Shown here: positions 17,541 through 26,782 of the stretch, piece by piece | How the letters are laid out: the number at the start of each line of letters is the position of its first letter | Numbering within the stretch: position 1 is the stretch's first letter | Source of the DNA: Streptomyces sp. NBC_00459 | GTDB lineage: Bacteria; Actinomycetota; Actinomycetes; Streptomycetales; Streptomycetaceae | Direction: 5' to 3' | Assembly (NCBI RefSeq): GCF_036013955.1 | Contig: NZ_CP107903.1 | Coordinates: 9,699,011 to 9,763,010, forward strand | DNA: 64,000 nt | Translations under genes and position numbers: made by a program | The notes under the pieces: model-generated | Database searches by the model: none | What the model saw: only the letters and a program-made list of their open reading frames with translations | Told to the model about the DNA's origin: nothing

Positions 17541-20350
17541 GCGGCGGCCCCTTCGAGGCGCTGCGCGGTCAACTACACGAGGCGGCGACGGAGTTCGCCG
17601 ATGGTCCCGGAGCCCTGGAGGGCATCCTGCGGGGCATCGTCGACGACGTCGAACGTGCGGTGCGCGAACCGCTGGAGATCTTCCCGGTCTGCCACCACTC
17701 ACCGGCCTCGGCGATCGCCATGTCCCGCCGGCTGCGCGAGAAGCAGCCGAAGGTGGTCTACCTGGAGCTGTGCGAGGACATGGCGCCGCTGCTCACGGAG
17801 CTGCGCAACTGCCGTCTCCCGGTGGCGGTCCAGGCCTTCGCGAGCGAGATCGAGGGCTTCCCCCTCGACTGGGCGCCGCTCTCCGTGGTCGCCCCGGTCA
17901 CCGAGGCTTCCGCCGAATACCAGGCGATCGCCTACGCACTCGACACCCCGGGCGTCGAACTGGTCCTCGTCGACCGCTCCTCGGACCATGTCTTCCAGTG
18001 GGAGACCGAGCACCTCACCGAACCAGACGCAGCTGCGGACTCCGACCCCGACGCTCCCGAGACGCCGCAGCAGGCCGCCCTGCACGGCGACGCCGTCGGC
18101 GTGGAGATCGGCGACCTGCGCCCGCGCTTCGCCGAACTGGAGGAGCACCTCCTGCGCCACGGCCGGGTCCGGCACTGGTCGGAGTGGTGGCACCAGTACG
18201 TCGAACTGCCCCTCGGCGACAGCGACCACGACACCTACCGCCAGGTGATGCTGCTCATCGGCAGCCTCTTCCGGCGCCTCGCCCCCGGCGACCCCGGGAA
18301 GGTCCGCGTCGACGAGGACCGCGAGCGGTACATGTGGACGCGGATGCGCGAGCACCTCGCCGCCACCGGCGCCGACCCCGCCGACTGCCTCTACGTCTGC
18401 GGCGCCTTCCACGCGGCCAGCAGGGTCGAGGAGTTCGGCGTGCACGGCAGCGACACCTTCACCATCAGCCCGCCGAGCCCCACCAAGTGGCGGCACGGTC
18501 TGATCCCGTCCAGCCACGCGGCGATCGAGGCGCAGTTCGGCCTCGCCGCGGGCTCGGTGTCCATCGCCGCGACACAGTGGGCGAAGAACGTCAAGCGCAC
18601 CGGCGTCCGCCCGTTCCGCCTGGAAGGCCAGGCGGGCACGAGGAAGAGCACGAAGAAGCCCACGGCGAGGAAGGCCCTCCCCGCGCCGACACCGGCCCAG
18701 GCCGCCCCGCCCGCCGACCGGCTCACCTGCTTCCTCCGGCGCCCGCCCACGCTCGACCCCCTCGACGAGGCCGAACTGCTCGGCTGGTCGGTGGACATCG
18801 TGCGCGCGGCCCGCCGGGGCGGCTACCTCGCCTCCACCGCCGACGCCATCGCCGTCTTCGAGACGTCGATCCTGCTGGCCGGGATGCGTGAGCGCGCCAA
18901 GCCGACACCGTACGACTTCCAGGACGCGGCCGTCACCTGCATCGAGAAGGACGCCGTCCCGGGCCGGCGCGACGTCGCCCGACTGGTCGAGATCATGATG
19001 GGCGGCGACCGCGTCGGCCAGGTCGGGTACGACGCGCTGCCGCCGCTGGCCCGCGACGTGCACGACCGGCTCGCCCCGCTGAACCTGAAGCTCCAGCAGC
19101 GCGGAGTGCAGCGCGCCCTCCTGGACATCGCCTCGCGGCCGGAACTGGAGCACTGCTCCGACCTGCTGTGGATGCTGCGCCGTCTGCTGCCCGACGGCGC
19201 CGCCCGGCCCATCATGGGCGAACGGCGGCTCGGCGAGCGCCCCATCCAGGAGTCCTGGGACCTGGCCCTGGGCACCCACCAGCGCGCCCTCATCGAGCTC
19301 GGCTACGAGGGCGTCAGCATCGAGCAGGTCCTCGAACAGCGGCTGCGGCGCGCCGCATACGCCCCGCAGGCCACGGCGGCCCAGGTCCTGGAGGCCGTCG
19401 AGGACGCCATCCTGCATCTGCGCAGCCGCCGGCTCGCCGACGAGCTCGGCACCCGTGCCCTGGAGGTGCTGGCGGGCGAACGCAGCGTCGACGGCGCGCC
19501 GGAGGTGCTGCGCCGGGTGCGCCGGCTGCTGGCCTACTACCGCACCGCCGAACCGGTGCTGCCGCCCTGGATCGAGTCCTTCGTCAAGGCCGGCTACGCG
19601 CACTACTGCACGCTGCTGCCGACGGCGTTCACCGACGACGACGCCACCGTCCGCCAGGTCGCGGCCATGCTGGGCTTCCTGTTCGGCATGGAGAGCCTGG
19701 CCCTGTCCCTCGGCTGCGACCGCACCCAGCTCGAACTCGCCCTCGCCCAGTCCCACCCGACCGAGCCCTCCCGCACCGCACTGCTGTGGGCGGCGCAGAC
19801 CCACCTGGGCACGCTGTCGAGGACGGCGCTGCGGGCGCGCTGCGCCGAACTGCTCGGCAACCCGCTGGTCGTCCCCGCCTACCCCCGCTACCTCAGCGGG
19901 TTCGTGCACGCCCTGGAACCGGTGCCGGGTCTGGCCGACTTCGTCGTCGAGGCAGTGTCCAACGCCTTCGCCCGGCTCCCGGACCCGGTACTGCTGCCCT
20001 GGCTCCCGACGCTGATCACCGGCCTGCGGGCGGGCGGCAGTGAGTTGGCCCCGCTGCTGATCCGTGAGGCCGGCCGTGTCTTCCCCGCCCGGCTCGCGGA
20101 GCTGGACAGCTGGGTGCCGCCCTGGCGACTCCCGCAGGAACCGCCGCGCGTGCACCTTGAGTCAGCAGCGAGCACCGGGACCGGCCTGGCGCTCCTGTCC
20201 GCCCACCCCGTTACCTGCGATGCGCTCGCGGACCTGCTGGGCTGCGAAAAGACATGGGGGACCGCCGAAGCCCCGCCGGCCGGGGCGGCCCTGCTCGCCC
20301 GCCACCCGGAGACCGCGACGGCGCTGGAAGTGCTACTCGCCGTCGGCTGA
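17537..20350 (+). CDS. DUF5682-like protein (TIKI/EreA/ChaN-type fold)
   Basis: A 937-residue cytoplasmic protein closing the operon. The N-terminal part (about 45-340) contains FPVCHHSPAS at 49-58 and VVYLELCED at 73-81, a paired histidine and glutamate layout reminiscent of the TIKI/EreA/ChaN/TraB superfamily to which DUF5682 proteins are related. A Lys/Ala/Pro-rich linker (about 355-395) leads to a long helical region of leucine-rich repeats up to the end. Enzymes of that superfamily are metal-dependent esterases or proteases; activity here is not shown. Coupled to MoxR by ATGA overlap. The last 18 bases overlap the end of the converging LRV gene. Confidence 0.75.
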   Translation: MSGGPFEALRGQLHEAATEFADGPGALEGILRGIVDDVERAVREPLEIFPVCHHSPASAIAMSRRLREKQPKVVYLELCEDMAPLLTELRNCRLPVAVQAFASEIEGFPLDWAPLSVVAPVTEASAEYQAIAYALDTPGVELVLVDRSSDHVFQWETEHLTEPDAAADSDPDAPETPQQAALHGDAVGVEIGDLRPRFAELEEHLLRHGRVRHWSEWWHQYVELPLGDSDHDTYRQVMLLIGSLFRRLAPGDPGKVRVDEDRERYMWTRMREHLAATGADPADCLYVCGAFHAASRVEEFGVHGSDTFTISPPSPTKWRHGLIPSSHAAIEAQFGLAAGSVSIAATQWAKNVKRTGVRPFRLEGQAGTRKSTKKPTARKALPAPTPAQAAPPADRLTCFLRRPPTLDPLDEAELLGWSVDIVRAARRGGYLASTADAIAVFETSILLAGMRERAKPTPYDFQDAAVTCIEKDAVPGRRDVARLVEIMMGGDRVGQVGYDALPPLARDVHDRLAPLNLKLQQRGVQRALLDIASRPELEHCSDLLWMLRRLLPDGAARPIMGERRLGERPIQESWDLALGTHQRALIELGYEGVSIEQVLEQRLRRAAYAPQATAAQVLEAVEDAILHLRSRRLADELGTRALEVLAGERSVDGAPEVLRRVRRLLAYYRTAEPVLPPWIESFVKAGYAHYCTLLPTAFTDDDATVRQVAAMLGFLFGMESLALSLGCDRTQLELALAQSHPTEPSRTALLWAAQTHLGTLSRTALRARCAELLGNPLVVPAYPRYLSGFVHALEPVPGLADFVVEAVSNAFARLPDPVLLPWLPTLITGLRAGGSELAPLLIREAGRVFPARLAELDSWVPPWRLPQEPPRVHLESAASTGTGLALLSAHPVTCDALADLLGCEKTWGTAEAPPAGAALLARHPETATALEVLLAVG

Positions 20351-21910
20351 CGCGGCGCAGGTGCTCACCAGAGCGCGGATCGCCGGTGCGGGCAACGCCG
20401 GGTTGGCGGCCGCGTGGTGGACCAGCTCCTCGTCGTCGAGAAGCTCCGCCAGCCGGGACGGCGGAAGGTTCGGGTGGCGTGCGAACGCGGCCCGGACGGC
20501 GGGGTCGGGGTCCCGGGTGAGCCGCTCCACGGCGGCCGGCGGGACCTTGGGGTCGCGGGCGGCCAGCGCCCGGACGGCGGGATCCTCGTCGTCGGCATGG
20601 ACGGCCAGTCCGTCGGTGGGGAAGTCCGGGCGGGTGAGGAGGCGGTCGCGCTGATGGCCGGTGTACTCGAGGAAGCTGCGCAGGAGCAGGGCCGCCGGGG
20701 CGTCCGGGTGGTTCTGGGCCAGCAGGACGCGCACGCCCAGGTCGTCGTCGACGGCCAGCCGCGCCACCAGGTCGGCCGGCAGCGTGTGCACCCGCGCGGC
20801 GTCTCGGCGCAGCATCGGGTGACCGGACAGCGCGTCCCGGCGGACGGCCTCGGGGTCCGGGGGCGTCAACGGCCCTGGACGGAACAGGAAGAGCCCGTCC
20901 AGGGGGACCGCGTAGTCGATTGCGGCCCGCTCCTCCTCGCTCCACGCGGGGTGCACGGAAACCGCCAGCCGCACGCCCGGATCGGGATCCGTGGCGAGGG
21001 CCTGCCGCTGGGCAGGACCGAGGTCCGGGTGACGAGCGACCGCCCTGCGCACGTCCGGCACGGGGTCGGCGGCGAGGGCGCGGCGCTCGGCGGGCCCGAG
21101 GTCGGTGCGGCCGGCGATCTCCGCACGGACCTCCGGGTCCGGATCGGCGGCCAGGAGCCTCACCACGTCGGGCGGCAGGGTGGGATTCCCGGCGATCATC
21201 GCTCGGTCCTGGGGGCCGACCGGCGCGGTGAGGACTCCGTCCACGACCGCCCTGCTGAGGGCGTGGTGCATCAGGGCGTCGGTGCGGCCGTGACACGGTC
21301 TGTCGGGCAGGACGCTCTCTACCCACACCGGGTCCTCGCCGCGCAGATGCCGCTGGGCCCTCGACCGGACCTCGTCGTCGGGGTCCGTCAGTAGCGCGGC
21401 CTGTGTGTCGGCGGGCAGCCACGTCCACTCCATGCCGACGCCCCAGGCGCGGACCTTCGGATCCGGATGCGTGTGCATGGACCGGCGCAGCCCGGGCGAG
21501 AACTGCCGGAAGAAGGAACCGCCGAGGTGTTCCTGGTCGTAGGTGTTGAGCATGTACACGATGGCTTCGTCGGGCAGGGGCGGCCCGTCGTAGTCCAGCC
21601 CGGGTCCCTGGGCGAGGTGGGCGCGGACGAACCAGTGCGGATCCTCCAGGAGCCGTGCCCGCTGGGCCGGATCGACATGGGGGTTGCGGGCGAAGAAGCT
21701 TCGGGTGCGATGGTCGGGGTGCGCGATCACGGCGTCGACGACCGCCGGCGGCAGGACCCGGTCCCGGCACAGCACCATCCGTACGGCGAGGGGGGCCTCG
21801 GCCAGCAGGTGCAGCAGGACCTCCAGCGGAGCGGCGGGATTCAGCGCCAGCCCGGCGAGCCGCCGGGTAGGCAGGTCGGCGTCCTGCCAGATGTCGTCAG
21901 GTGTCGGCAC
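20333..21910 (-). CDS. Leucine-rich-repeat-variant (LRV) protein
   Basis: A 525-residue protein of tandem helical repeats of the form LP..VV..LA.DPDP.VR..(I/V)A...DL, at least twelve copies, matching the LRV/HEAT-like solenoid common in Streptomyces. Such solenoids bind proteins. The start is taken at GTG 21910 (upstream GGGGG), giving VPTPDDIWQDADLPTRRLAG as the N-terminus typical of the family; an ATG at 21970 is in frame. It converges on the MoxR-VWA operon, overlapping its last gene by 18 bp. A second LRV-type gene lies at 27902-29821. Confidence 0.75.
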   Translation of the reverse strand: MPTPDDIWQDADLPTRRLAGLALNPAAPLEVLLHLLAEAPLAVRMVLCRDRVLPPAVVDAVIAHPDHRTRSFFARNPHVDPAQRARLLEDPHWFVRAHLAQGPGLDYDGPPLPDEAIVYMLNTYDQEHLGGSFFRQFSPGLRRSMHTHPDPKVRAWGVGMEWTWLPADTQAALLTDPDDEVRSRAQRHLRGEDPVWVESVLPDRPCHGRTDALMHHALSRAVVDGVLTAPVGPQDRAMIAGNPTLPPDVVRLLAADPDPEVRAEIAGRTDLGPAERRALAADPVPDVRRAVARHPDLGPAQRQALATDPDPGVRLAVSVHPAWSEEERAAIDYAVPLDGLFLFRPGPLTPPDPEAVRRDALSGHPMLRRDAARVHTLPADLVARLAVDDDLGVRVLLAQNHPDAPAALLLRSFLEYTGHQRDRLLTRPDFPTDGLAVHADDEDPAVRALAARDPKVPPAAVERLTRDPDPAVRAAFARHPNLPPSRLAELLDDEELVHHAAANPALPAPAIRALVSTCAASADGE

Positions 21911-22225
21911 GCCTCGAACCCCCAAGAAAAGACCACGCAACGGACCCCTGCCACAGGACAGGGGGTCCATGACCCTAACCGCTCCCTGCTGCCCTGCCGG
22001 TCTCGGACTCCGATCGTGACGATGCCGCAGACCATCGTCGCGGCACTGTTGTCGCGGATCGCGGATCACCTGTCCGCCGGACGTCTTCCAGATCTTGATG
22101 CGGAAGGTGTCCGGTCTGGCCGTCGCTGTGATCCGGAAGCTGTCGCGGCCTCTCAGGCCGTCGTTGATGCGCCCGACGGGATGGGCACCGTCACCTCCTA
22201 CGCCACCGAGGTCGCCCTGCCGTCG

Positions 22226-23033
22226 ACGGGCACGTGGAAGAACCCCGGCGTGGGGGCGCGTGGGCCGACATCGTCCGCATCGCCCCGGAGGCCGGGCTGC
22301 CACTGCTGTTCATCGAGGCCGACAACTGCACCGAGGAAGCCCCCATCAGCGCGGCCAAGTTCGACAAGTACCTGCGCCACTTCCACCGCAAGGCGAAGGA
22401 CACCGACGGCCACGAGAGGCCGATGTGGCGAACCTGTTGGTCCGCGCCCGATCCCCGGTGGAGCGACGCGCGCACCCGCCGGTCCTGATCGTCTTCCACC
22501 AGGTCGGCAAGCGGTCTGCGCTGAAGCAGATGGAGCGGGTCGCCGACCCCACCCGCGAGTACTGGCAGGCCCAGTGGGGAGAGGGCGGTTCCGCATCTAC
22601 AACGGGAAGATGCCGGTCGTGGCGACCATGCTGGAGCTGCTGCGCGTGCACGGCCCGGCCGGGCCCGCGTTCTGGCGGTTCGGCCGCGAGGGCCGCCAGA
22701 ACCTCTGGGACGCGATCGGCGATCCCCGCCCGGATGCCTTCCTCGCTCGCCGCGCCGGAGACGCGCGGCGCCACCAGGTGCGGGAAGCCGTTGAACGTGA
22801 GGCGCAGCGCCCGGCGTGCGGAGACTGCGGGCAGAAGTTCACCGACGACCGGTGGAAGGACAGCACCGCCGTCGAATGGGATCACGGGGACAGCCCCTGC
22901 ATCTGTGCGACGACTGCAAGTGCCGGACACTCGAAGGAGAGCAGCAGGCACGAGTGGACGAGCGCGAGCGCCGGCAGGATCGCCAGGGGACGGAGGCGGC
23001 GGCCGCCGACCAGAAGGTCGGCGGCTGGTTCTG
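22226..23033 (+). pseudogene. Broken replication-relaxation family gene
   Basis: Three frames together give the C-terminal part of Streptomyces replication-relaxation proteins: WADIVRIAPEAGLPLLFIEA and MWRTCW (first frame, to about 22480), VLIVFHQVGKRSALKQMERV (second frame) and YNGKMPVVATMLELLRVHGP plus ACGDCGQKF (third frame). At least two frameshifts separate them and the DNA-binding N-terminus is missing. Intact members sit on plasmids and integrative elements, so this marks an old element. Confidence 0.65.
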
Positions 23034-23192
23034 ATGAGGATCTCTGAAATCGGCCAGGGACGCTCTTCCCTCCACTTCGTTGCGTCTTGAAGCGTGTGGG
23101 AATGTGAGGAGTGAAGAGCGCGTGTGAGGGCCCAGCGACCGAAGCCGCCGACGCCGGCCTGGCGGCCGCCCAGACCGGCGGACGAGGCAACG

Positions 23193-23798
23193 TCACGCAG
23201 AGACGCCGAGCGGCGGGTGCTCGAGCACACGGGGCTTGTACTCGACCAGCTGGATACGGCCATCGAAGGTGCGGTGCTCGATCATCTCGAGGGCAACGTC
23301 CGGATAGCCGTCGTAGATACGTTCTTCGCCCGTGGCCCCGGTGATCACCGGGAACATCACGACCCGGAAGCGGTCGACGAGTCCGGCTCGTAGCAGGGAC
23401 CGGCACAGGGTGAGGCTGCCGATCGTGCTGAGGAGCCCCGAGCCGCTCGACTTCATGGCGCGGACCGCCTCGACGGCGTCGTCGCGGACAAGCGTGGAGT
23501 TGGCCCACGTCAGTGGCTCCTCGAGTGAGGAGGAGAACACCACCTTGGACGCTTGCGTGAGCTCGTCGACGGACGCCTCTTCTTCGGGCCTGAACTCGTC
23601 TTGGCCATTCGGGACCTCGCCTGCGGCGAAGCCCGACATCAGGCGGTAGGTGTTCGCTCCCATCAGGTAGGTGGCCTCGGGCTGCTCGCCGAGCCATGCG
23701 AGGTACTCCGGGCCCTCGAGGCCCCAGAACCCGGGCCATCCCTCTCCCGATGCGTGGCCGTCGAGGGAGGTGATGAAGTCGACGAGAAGCTCCGACAT
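23193..23798 (-). CDS. RibD C-terminal / dihydrofolate-reductase-like protein
   Basis: A 201-residue reductase-fold protein of the RibD C-terminal family. It has the expected start (LLVDFITSLDGHASG), the YLMGANTYRLM helix, VVFSSSLEEPLTW and the glycine turn STIGSLTLCRSLLRAGLVDR, ending in a VEY strand. Family members are NADPH-dependent reductases with mostly unknown substrates. The ATG at 23798 is the only sensible start. The gene's upstream region abuts the non-coding end of the IS110 element, which may have displaced or supplied its promoter. Confidence 0.85.
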   Translation of the reverse strand: MSELLVDFITSLDGHASGEGWPGFWGLEGPEYLAWLGEQPEATYLMGANTYRLMSGFAAGEVPNGQDEFRPEEEASVDELTQASKVVFSSSLEEPLTWANSTLVRDDAVEAVRAMKSSGSGLLSTIGSLTLCRSLLRAGLVDRFRVVMFPVITGATGEERIYDGYPDVALEMIEHRTFDGRIQLVEYKPRVLEHPPLGVSA

Positions 23799-24022
23799 GG
23801 CGGTGTCCTACCTTTCAAGGGTGGTTGCTCTGGTCGTTCGTAGGATCGGAGGGCCCAGGGGTTCTGGGTATGGCTGTCATGGCGGCGCCGTTGGCAAGGC
23901 TCAAAGGACTTGGCCGCCCGGGACCCCGCGACGACTCGACCGCCAATTGGGAGACGCGACCCGATCGCTGCTGTAGGACAACGTCGGCGAGGTCGTCTGC
24001 GGGTGACAGGTGAGACGGCGAG
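23799..24022 (+). other. IS110 left-end region, candidate bridge RNA source
   Basis: This 224-base non-coding stretch lies between the RibD-like gene and the IS110 transposase start. In IS110-group elements the non-coding end upstream of the transposase encodes a structured bridge RNA that pairs with target and donor DNA. Short inverted segments are present (for example around 23850-23880 and 23920-23960), but no fold was computed. The exact element boundary is not visible by eye. Confidence 0.3.
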
Positions 24023-25228
24023 GTGGCGGAGGTGACCGTGCCCGAGATCTGGGCCGGAGTGGACATCGGCAAGGAACATCACCACTGCGTGGTGATCAAT
24101 ACGGACGGTGAACGGCTGTTGTCGCGCCGGGTACTCAACGACGAGAGCGAGCTGTTCCAGCTGATCGGTGACGTCCTGGCGATATCCACGGACGTGCTGT
24201 GGGCCGTCGACCTCAACCACGGTGGCGCCGCCCTGCTGATCGGCCTGCTCCTCAGCCACGACCAGCCCATGGCCTATCTGACCGGCCTGGCGGTCCACCG
24301 CGCCTCGGCCACCTACAAGGGCGAGGGCAAGACCGACGCGAAGGATGCCTTCGTCATCGCCGACCAGGCCCGGGTCCGCCGGGACCTCGGCCTGCTGCGG
24401 CCCGGCGACGAGATCGCCGTCGACCTGCGCACGCTGACCAACCGGCGCCTGGACGTGGTCTTCGACCGCACCCGGCAGATCAACCGTCTGCGGGCCCAAC
24501 TCCTTGAGATATTCCCCGCGTTGGAGCGATCCCTGGACCTGGTCAACAAGGGGCCGGTCATGCTGCTGACCGGCTACCAGACCCCGGCCGCGATCCGTCG
24601 CGCCGGTGCCAAGCGCATTGAGACCTGGCTGAAGAACCGCAAGGTCCGCAGCGCCGCCGTCCTCGCGAGGACGGCCGTGGAGGCCGCCCAGGCCCAGCAG
24701 ACCGCGCTGCCCGGTGAGAAGCTGGCTGCCGCCATGGTGGCCCGCCTCGCGAAGGGGGTGATGGCCCTCGATGAGGAGATCGCCGAGCTCGACGCCCTGA
24801 TCGAGGCCCGGTTTCGCGAGCATCCGCACGCCGAGGTGATCCGCAGCCTGCCCGGCATGGGCCCGAAGCTCGGTGCCGAGTTCATCGCCGCGACCGGTGG
24901 CGACATGGATGCCTTCGGCAGCGCCGACCGCCTGGCCGGCTTCGCCGGCCTCGCTCCCAGACCCCGTGACTCCGGCCGCGTCAGCGGCAACCTCCGCAGG
25001 CCCAGGCGATACCACCGCGGCCTGCTGCGGTCGATGTATCTCTCGGCGATGGTCAGCACCACGACGTGCCCCGCGTCCAAGGCGTACTACCAGCGCAAGC
25101 GGAGCGAGGGGAAGGGCCACAAGCAGGCCCTGCTCGCGCTCGCCCGCCGCAGGCTCAACGTCCTGTGGGCCATGATCCGTGACGGACAGTGCTATCAAGG
25201 TTCACCCCCCGTCACGGGAGCGGCTTGA
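24023..25228 (+). CDS. IS110-family transposase
   Basis: A 401-residue IS110 recombinase. The N-terminal DEDD RuvC-like domain shows GVDIGKEHHHCVVI (first Asp), WAVDLNHGG, and KTDAKDAFVIADQAR (third and fourth acidic residues). After a coiled region, the C-terminal domain has LPGMGPKLGAEFIA and FAGLAPRPRDSGRVSGN, the conserved segment holding the catalytic serine. Length is normal and the frame intact, so the element may be active. IS110 enzymes use a bridge RNA from the element's own non-coding end. The GTG at 24023 is used; the downstream flank (25229 on) holds no gene until 25598. Confidence 0.9.
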   Translation: MAEVTVPEIWAGVDIGKEHHHCVVINTDGERLLSRRVLNDESELFQLIGDVLAISTDVLWAVDLNHGGAALLIGLLLSHDQPMAYLTGLAVHRASATYKGEGKTDAKDAFVIADQARVRRDLGLLRPGDEIAVDLRTLTNRRLDVVFDRTRQINRLRAQLLEIFPALERSLDLVNKGPVMLLTGYQTPAAIRRAGAKRIETWLKNRKVRSAAVLARTAVEAAQAQQTALPGEKLAAAMVARLAKGVMALDEEIAELDALIEARFREHPHAEVIRSLPGMGPKLGAEFIAATGGDMDAFGSADRLAGFAGLAPRPRDSGRVSGNLRRPRRYHRGLLRSMYLSAMVSTTTCPASKAYYQRKRSEGKGHKQALLALARRRLNVLWAMIRDGQCYQGSPPVTGAA

Positions 25229-25597
25229 CATCACGATTGGGAAGTCCTTTCCTGGGATGTCACGTGCTTGGACTGGCCGGGAGCCACAAACTCATCGGCC
25301 GCGCTGTGGAGTATCGAGAACCCATGACGCTGCCGCCGATCAGGTCGGCGGAGCGGCACTGCTTCGGAGGGCCCGAGTCGTAAGGACAAACGGACCCCTG
25401 CCCCAGGCAGGTCATTCCACAACTGGGGAATCGCGAGCAGGTGTGGGGACACCCCTGAGCAGCGGGTGGCCAATTTCAAAGAGCGTCATCAGTCTCCCGC
25501 TTCCGGACCTGACCCGAGCCACACCGGTAGCGTCGGGGTTGCCCAGGACCGCCTGGGCAACCCCGCGTTGTCAGTGGCGGCTGCAAGGCTGGACCGC

Positions 25598-25876
25598 ATG
25601 GACAGCGATGACGAGCAGCTGCTGCGAGGCCGGGTCTACGGTCACGACGCGGACGACCCTCACCCAGGTCCCCGCCCCGGCCGCGTCTACGCCGAACTGG
25701 TCGGCGGGCCGCTGGACGGCCTGCTGCTCGACATCACCGGCTGGAGGCAGGACGAGATCGACACCGGTGTTTCCCTCCAGACCGAGCTGGGGCACTTCGG
25801 CCCCGGTGGGAGAGCACTGTACGACCCGCGCCCCGGCGACCCGGCCCGCTGGGACTGGGGTGGCGACAGTCCCTGA
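25598..25876 (+). CDS. Small conserved-looking hypothetical protein
   Basis: A 92-residue acidic protein (MDSDDEQLLRGRVYG). The middle reads YAELVGGPLDGLLLDITGW, and the end contains GPGGRALYDPRPGD. The pattern of a GGPLDG turn followed by a strand and a YGPGGR.LY.P ending is seen in small Streptomyces proteins of unknown function. No signal peptide or membrane segment. The ATG at 25598 was chosen because coding quality drops upstream. It stands between IS110 and a transposase remnant, so it may be cargo of a mobile region. Confidence 0.55.
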   Translation: MDSDDEQLLRGRVYGHDADDPHPGPRPGRVYAELVGGPLDGLLLDITGWRQDEIDTGVSLQTELGHFGPGGRALYDPRPGDPARWDWGGDSP

Positions 25877-26117
25877 CAGGCGCGGACCGGCTACGGCCTG
25901 CCACGTTGGTGGGCGGGCTGGTGGCAGAGCAGCCAGACGGTCACACTGCGACCTGCCGGCAGAAGACTTGCGCGCGTCTCGGGGGGATCCTGGCTGAACA
26001 GGCGGACCGGCACGGGCATACCGTCCCCTTTGATCTTCGGGACATCCCCGATGAAGTGCGCGCCATCGCGGGGGAGCGTGAACGACTGTGGGAGCGGGCC
26101 TTGCACAGTGCGCACCA

Positions 26118-26480
26118 TCAGTTCGCAGCTTCCATGATCTGGCGCAGGGGAGGAGCCCCCGAGCGGGGCCGGCGACGGGTCAAGCGTCGGGTCAAGCGTC
26201 GGGTCATGAGGGTGATGCAGGACCCGGTGATGAGTGCTTCGCTCATCTCGGGGAGCCGTTCGTGGTTTCGGCGGTGTCGACGGGCTCGCATGATCCACGA
26301 CCAGGACCGTTCCACTGCCCAGCGGCGTGGTAAGGCGATGAAGCCTCTGGTGTTCGGCGGGCGCCGTACCGTTTTGACAGCGATGCCGAGGTACTTCTTC
26401 GCCCACGGCAAGGAAATGATCAACTGGAGCTGTGGCTCCGGGTCCCCAAGCAGTTGTCGGCTCAGCACGTACATTGCCAC
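26118..26480 (-). pseudogene. IS5-family transposase, C-terminal remnant
   Basis: The minus strand encodes LGIAVKTVRRPPNTRGFIAL, PRRWAVERSWSWIMRARRH and RNHERLPEMSEALI, the last catalytic stretch of IS5-family DDE transposases (compare LPRRWVVERTLSWLMRSRR in the copy at 35268-36214). The rest of the gene is missing. The C-terminal coding includes a 12-bp tandem repeat (GTCAAGCGTCGG, 26178-26205), read as repeated TRRL. Confidence 0.65.
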
Positions 26481-26622
26481 CAGCCGATGCTGACTCCACG
26501 GCGGCGCCCAGGATCTGGGAGCCGTGGATCTGTGAGCGGAGACGGGCGAGTTGAGTGGTGGGGTAGGGCTGTTCAGAGTGGGGACCGGCTTTTGCCGGGT
26601 TCGTGGGCTCATGCGGTGGCGA

Positions 26623-26645
26623 CGTCTATTACGACGTAATAGACG
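26623..26645. promoter_or_regulatory. 23-bp perfect palindrome, operator-like
   Basis: CGTCTATTACG at 26623-26633 is an exact inverted repeat of 26635-26645 around a single A. It is AT-richer than its surroundings. Its length and symmetry suit a dimeric repressor, but no regulator gene is adjacent. Confidence 0.4.
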
Positions 26646-26782
26646 CTGGGGGAGTGGCGGGGCGGGGATGATCCGGCTCGGCAGGAGCGGCCGCAGCGGA
26701 TTGTCCTCAGCGCCAGGCTCACTCTTACTCTCACAAGACTCGGATCCTGCTCCAGTGACCAAGCAGCCGCAGGCTCTGGAGA

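Noticed and set aside
26178..26210. Short direct repeats that could suggest a CRISPR-like or iteron array.
   Set aside because: They are a 12-bp tandem repeat inside the C-terminal coding part of a transposase remnant and have no spacers.
25906..26493. Plus-strand frame starting MVGGLVAEQPDGHT.
   Set aside because: The first 70 codons could be coding (for example FDLRDIPDEVRAIAGERERL), but the second half is antisense to a recognisable IS5 transposase remnant, so any gene is truncated and cannot be supported.
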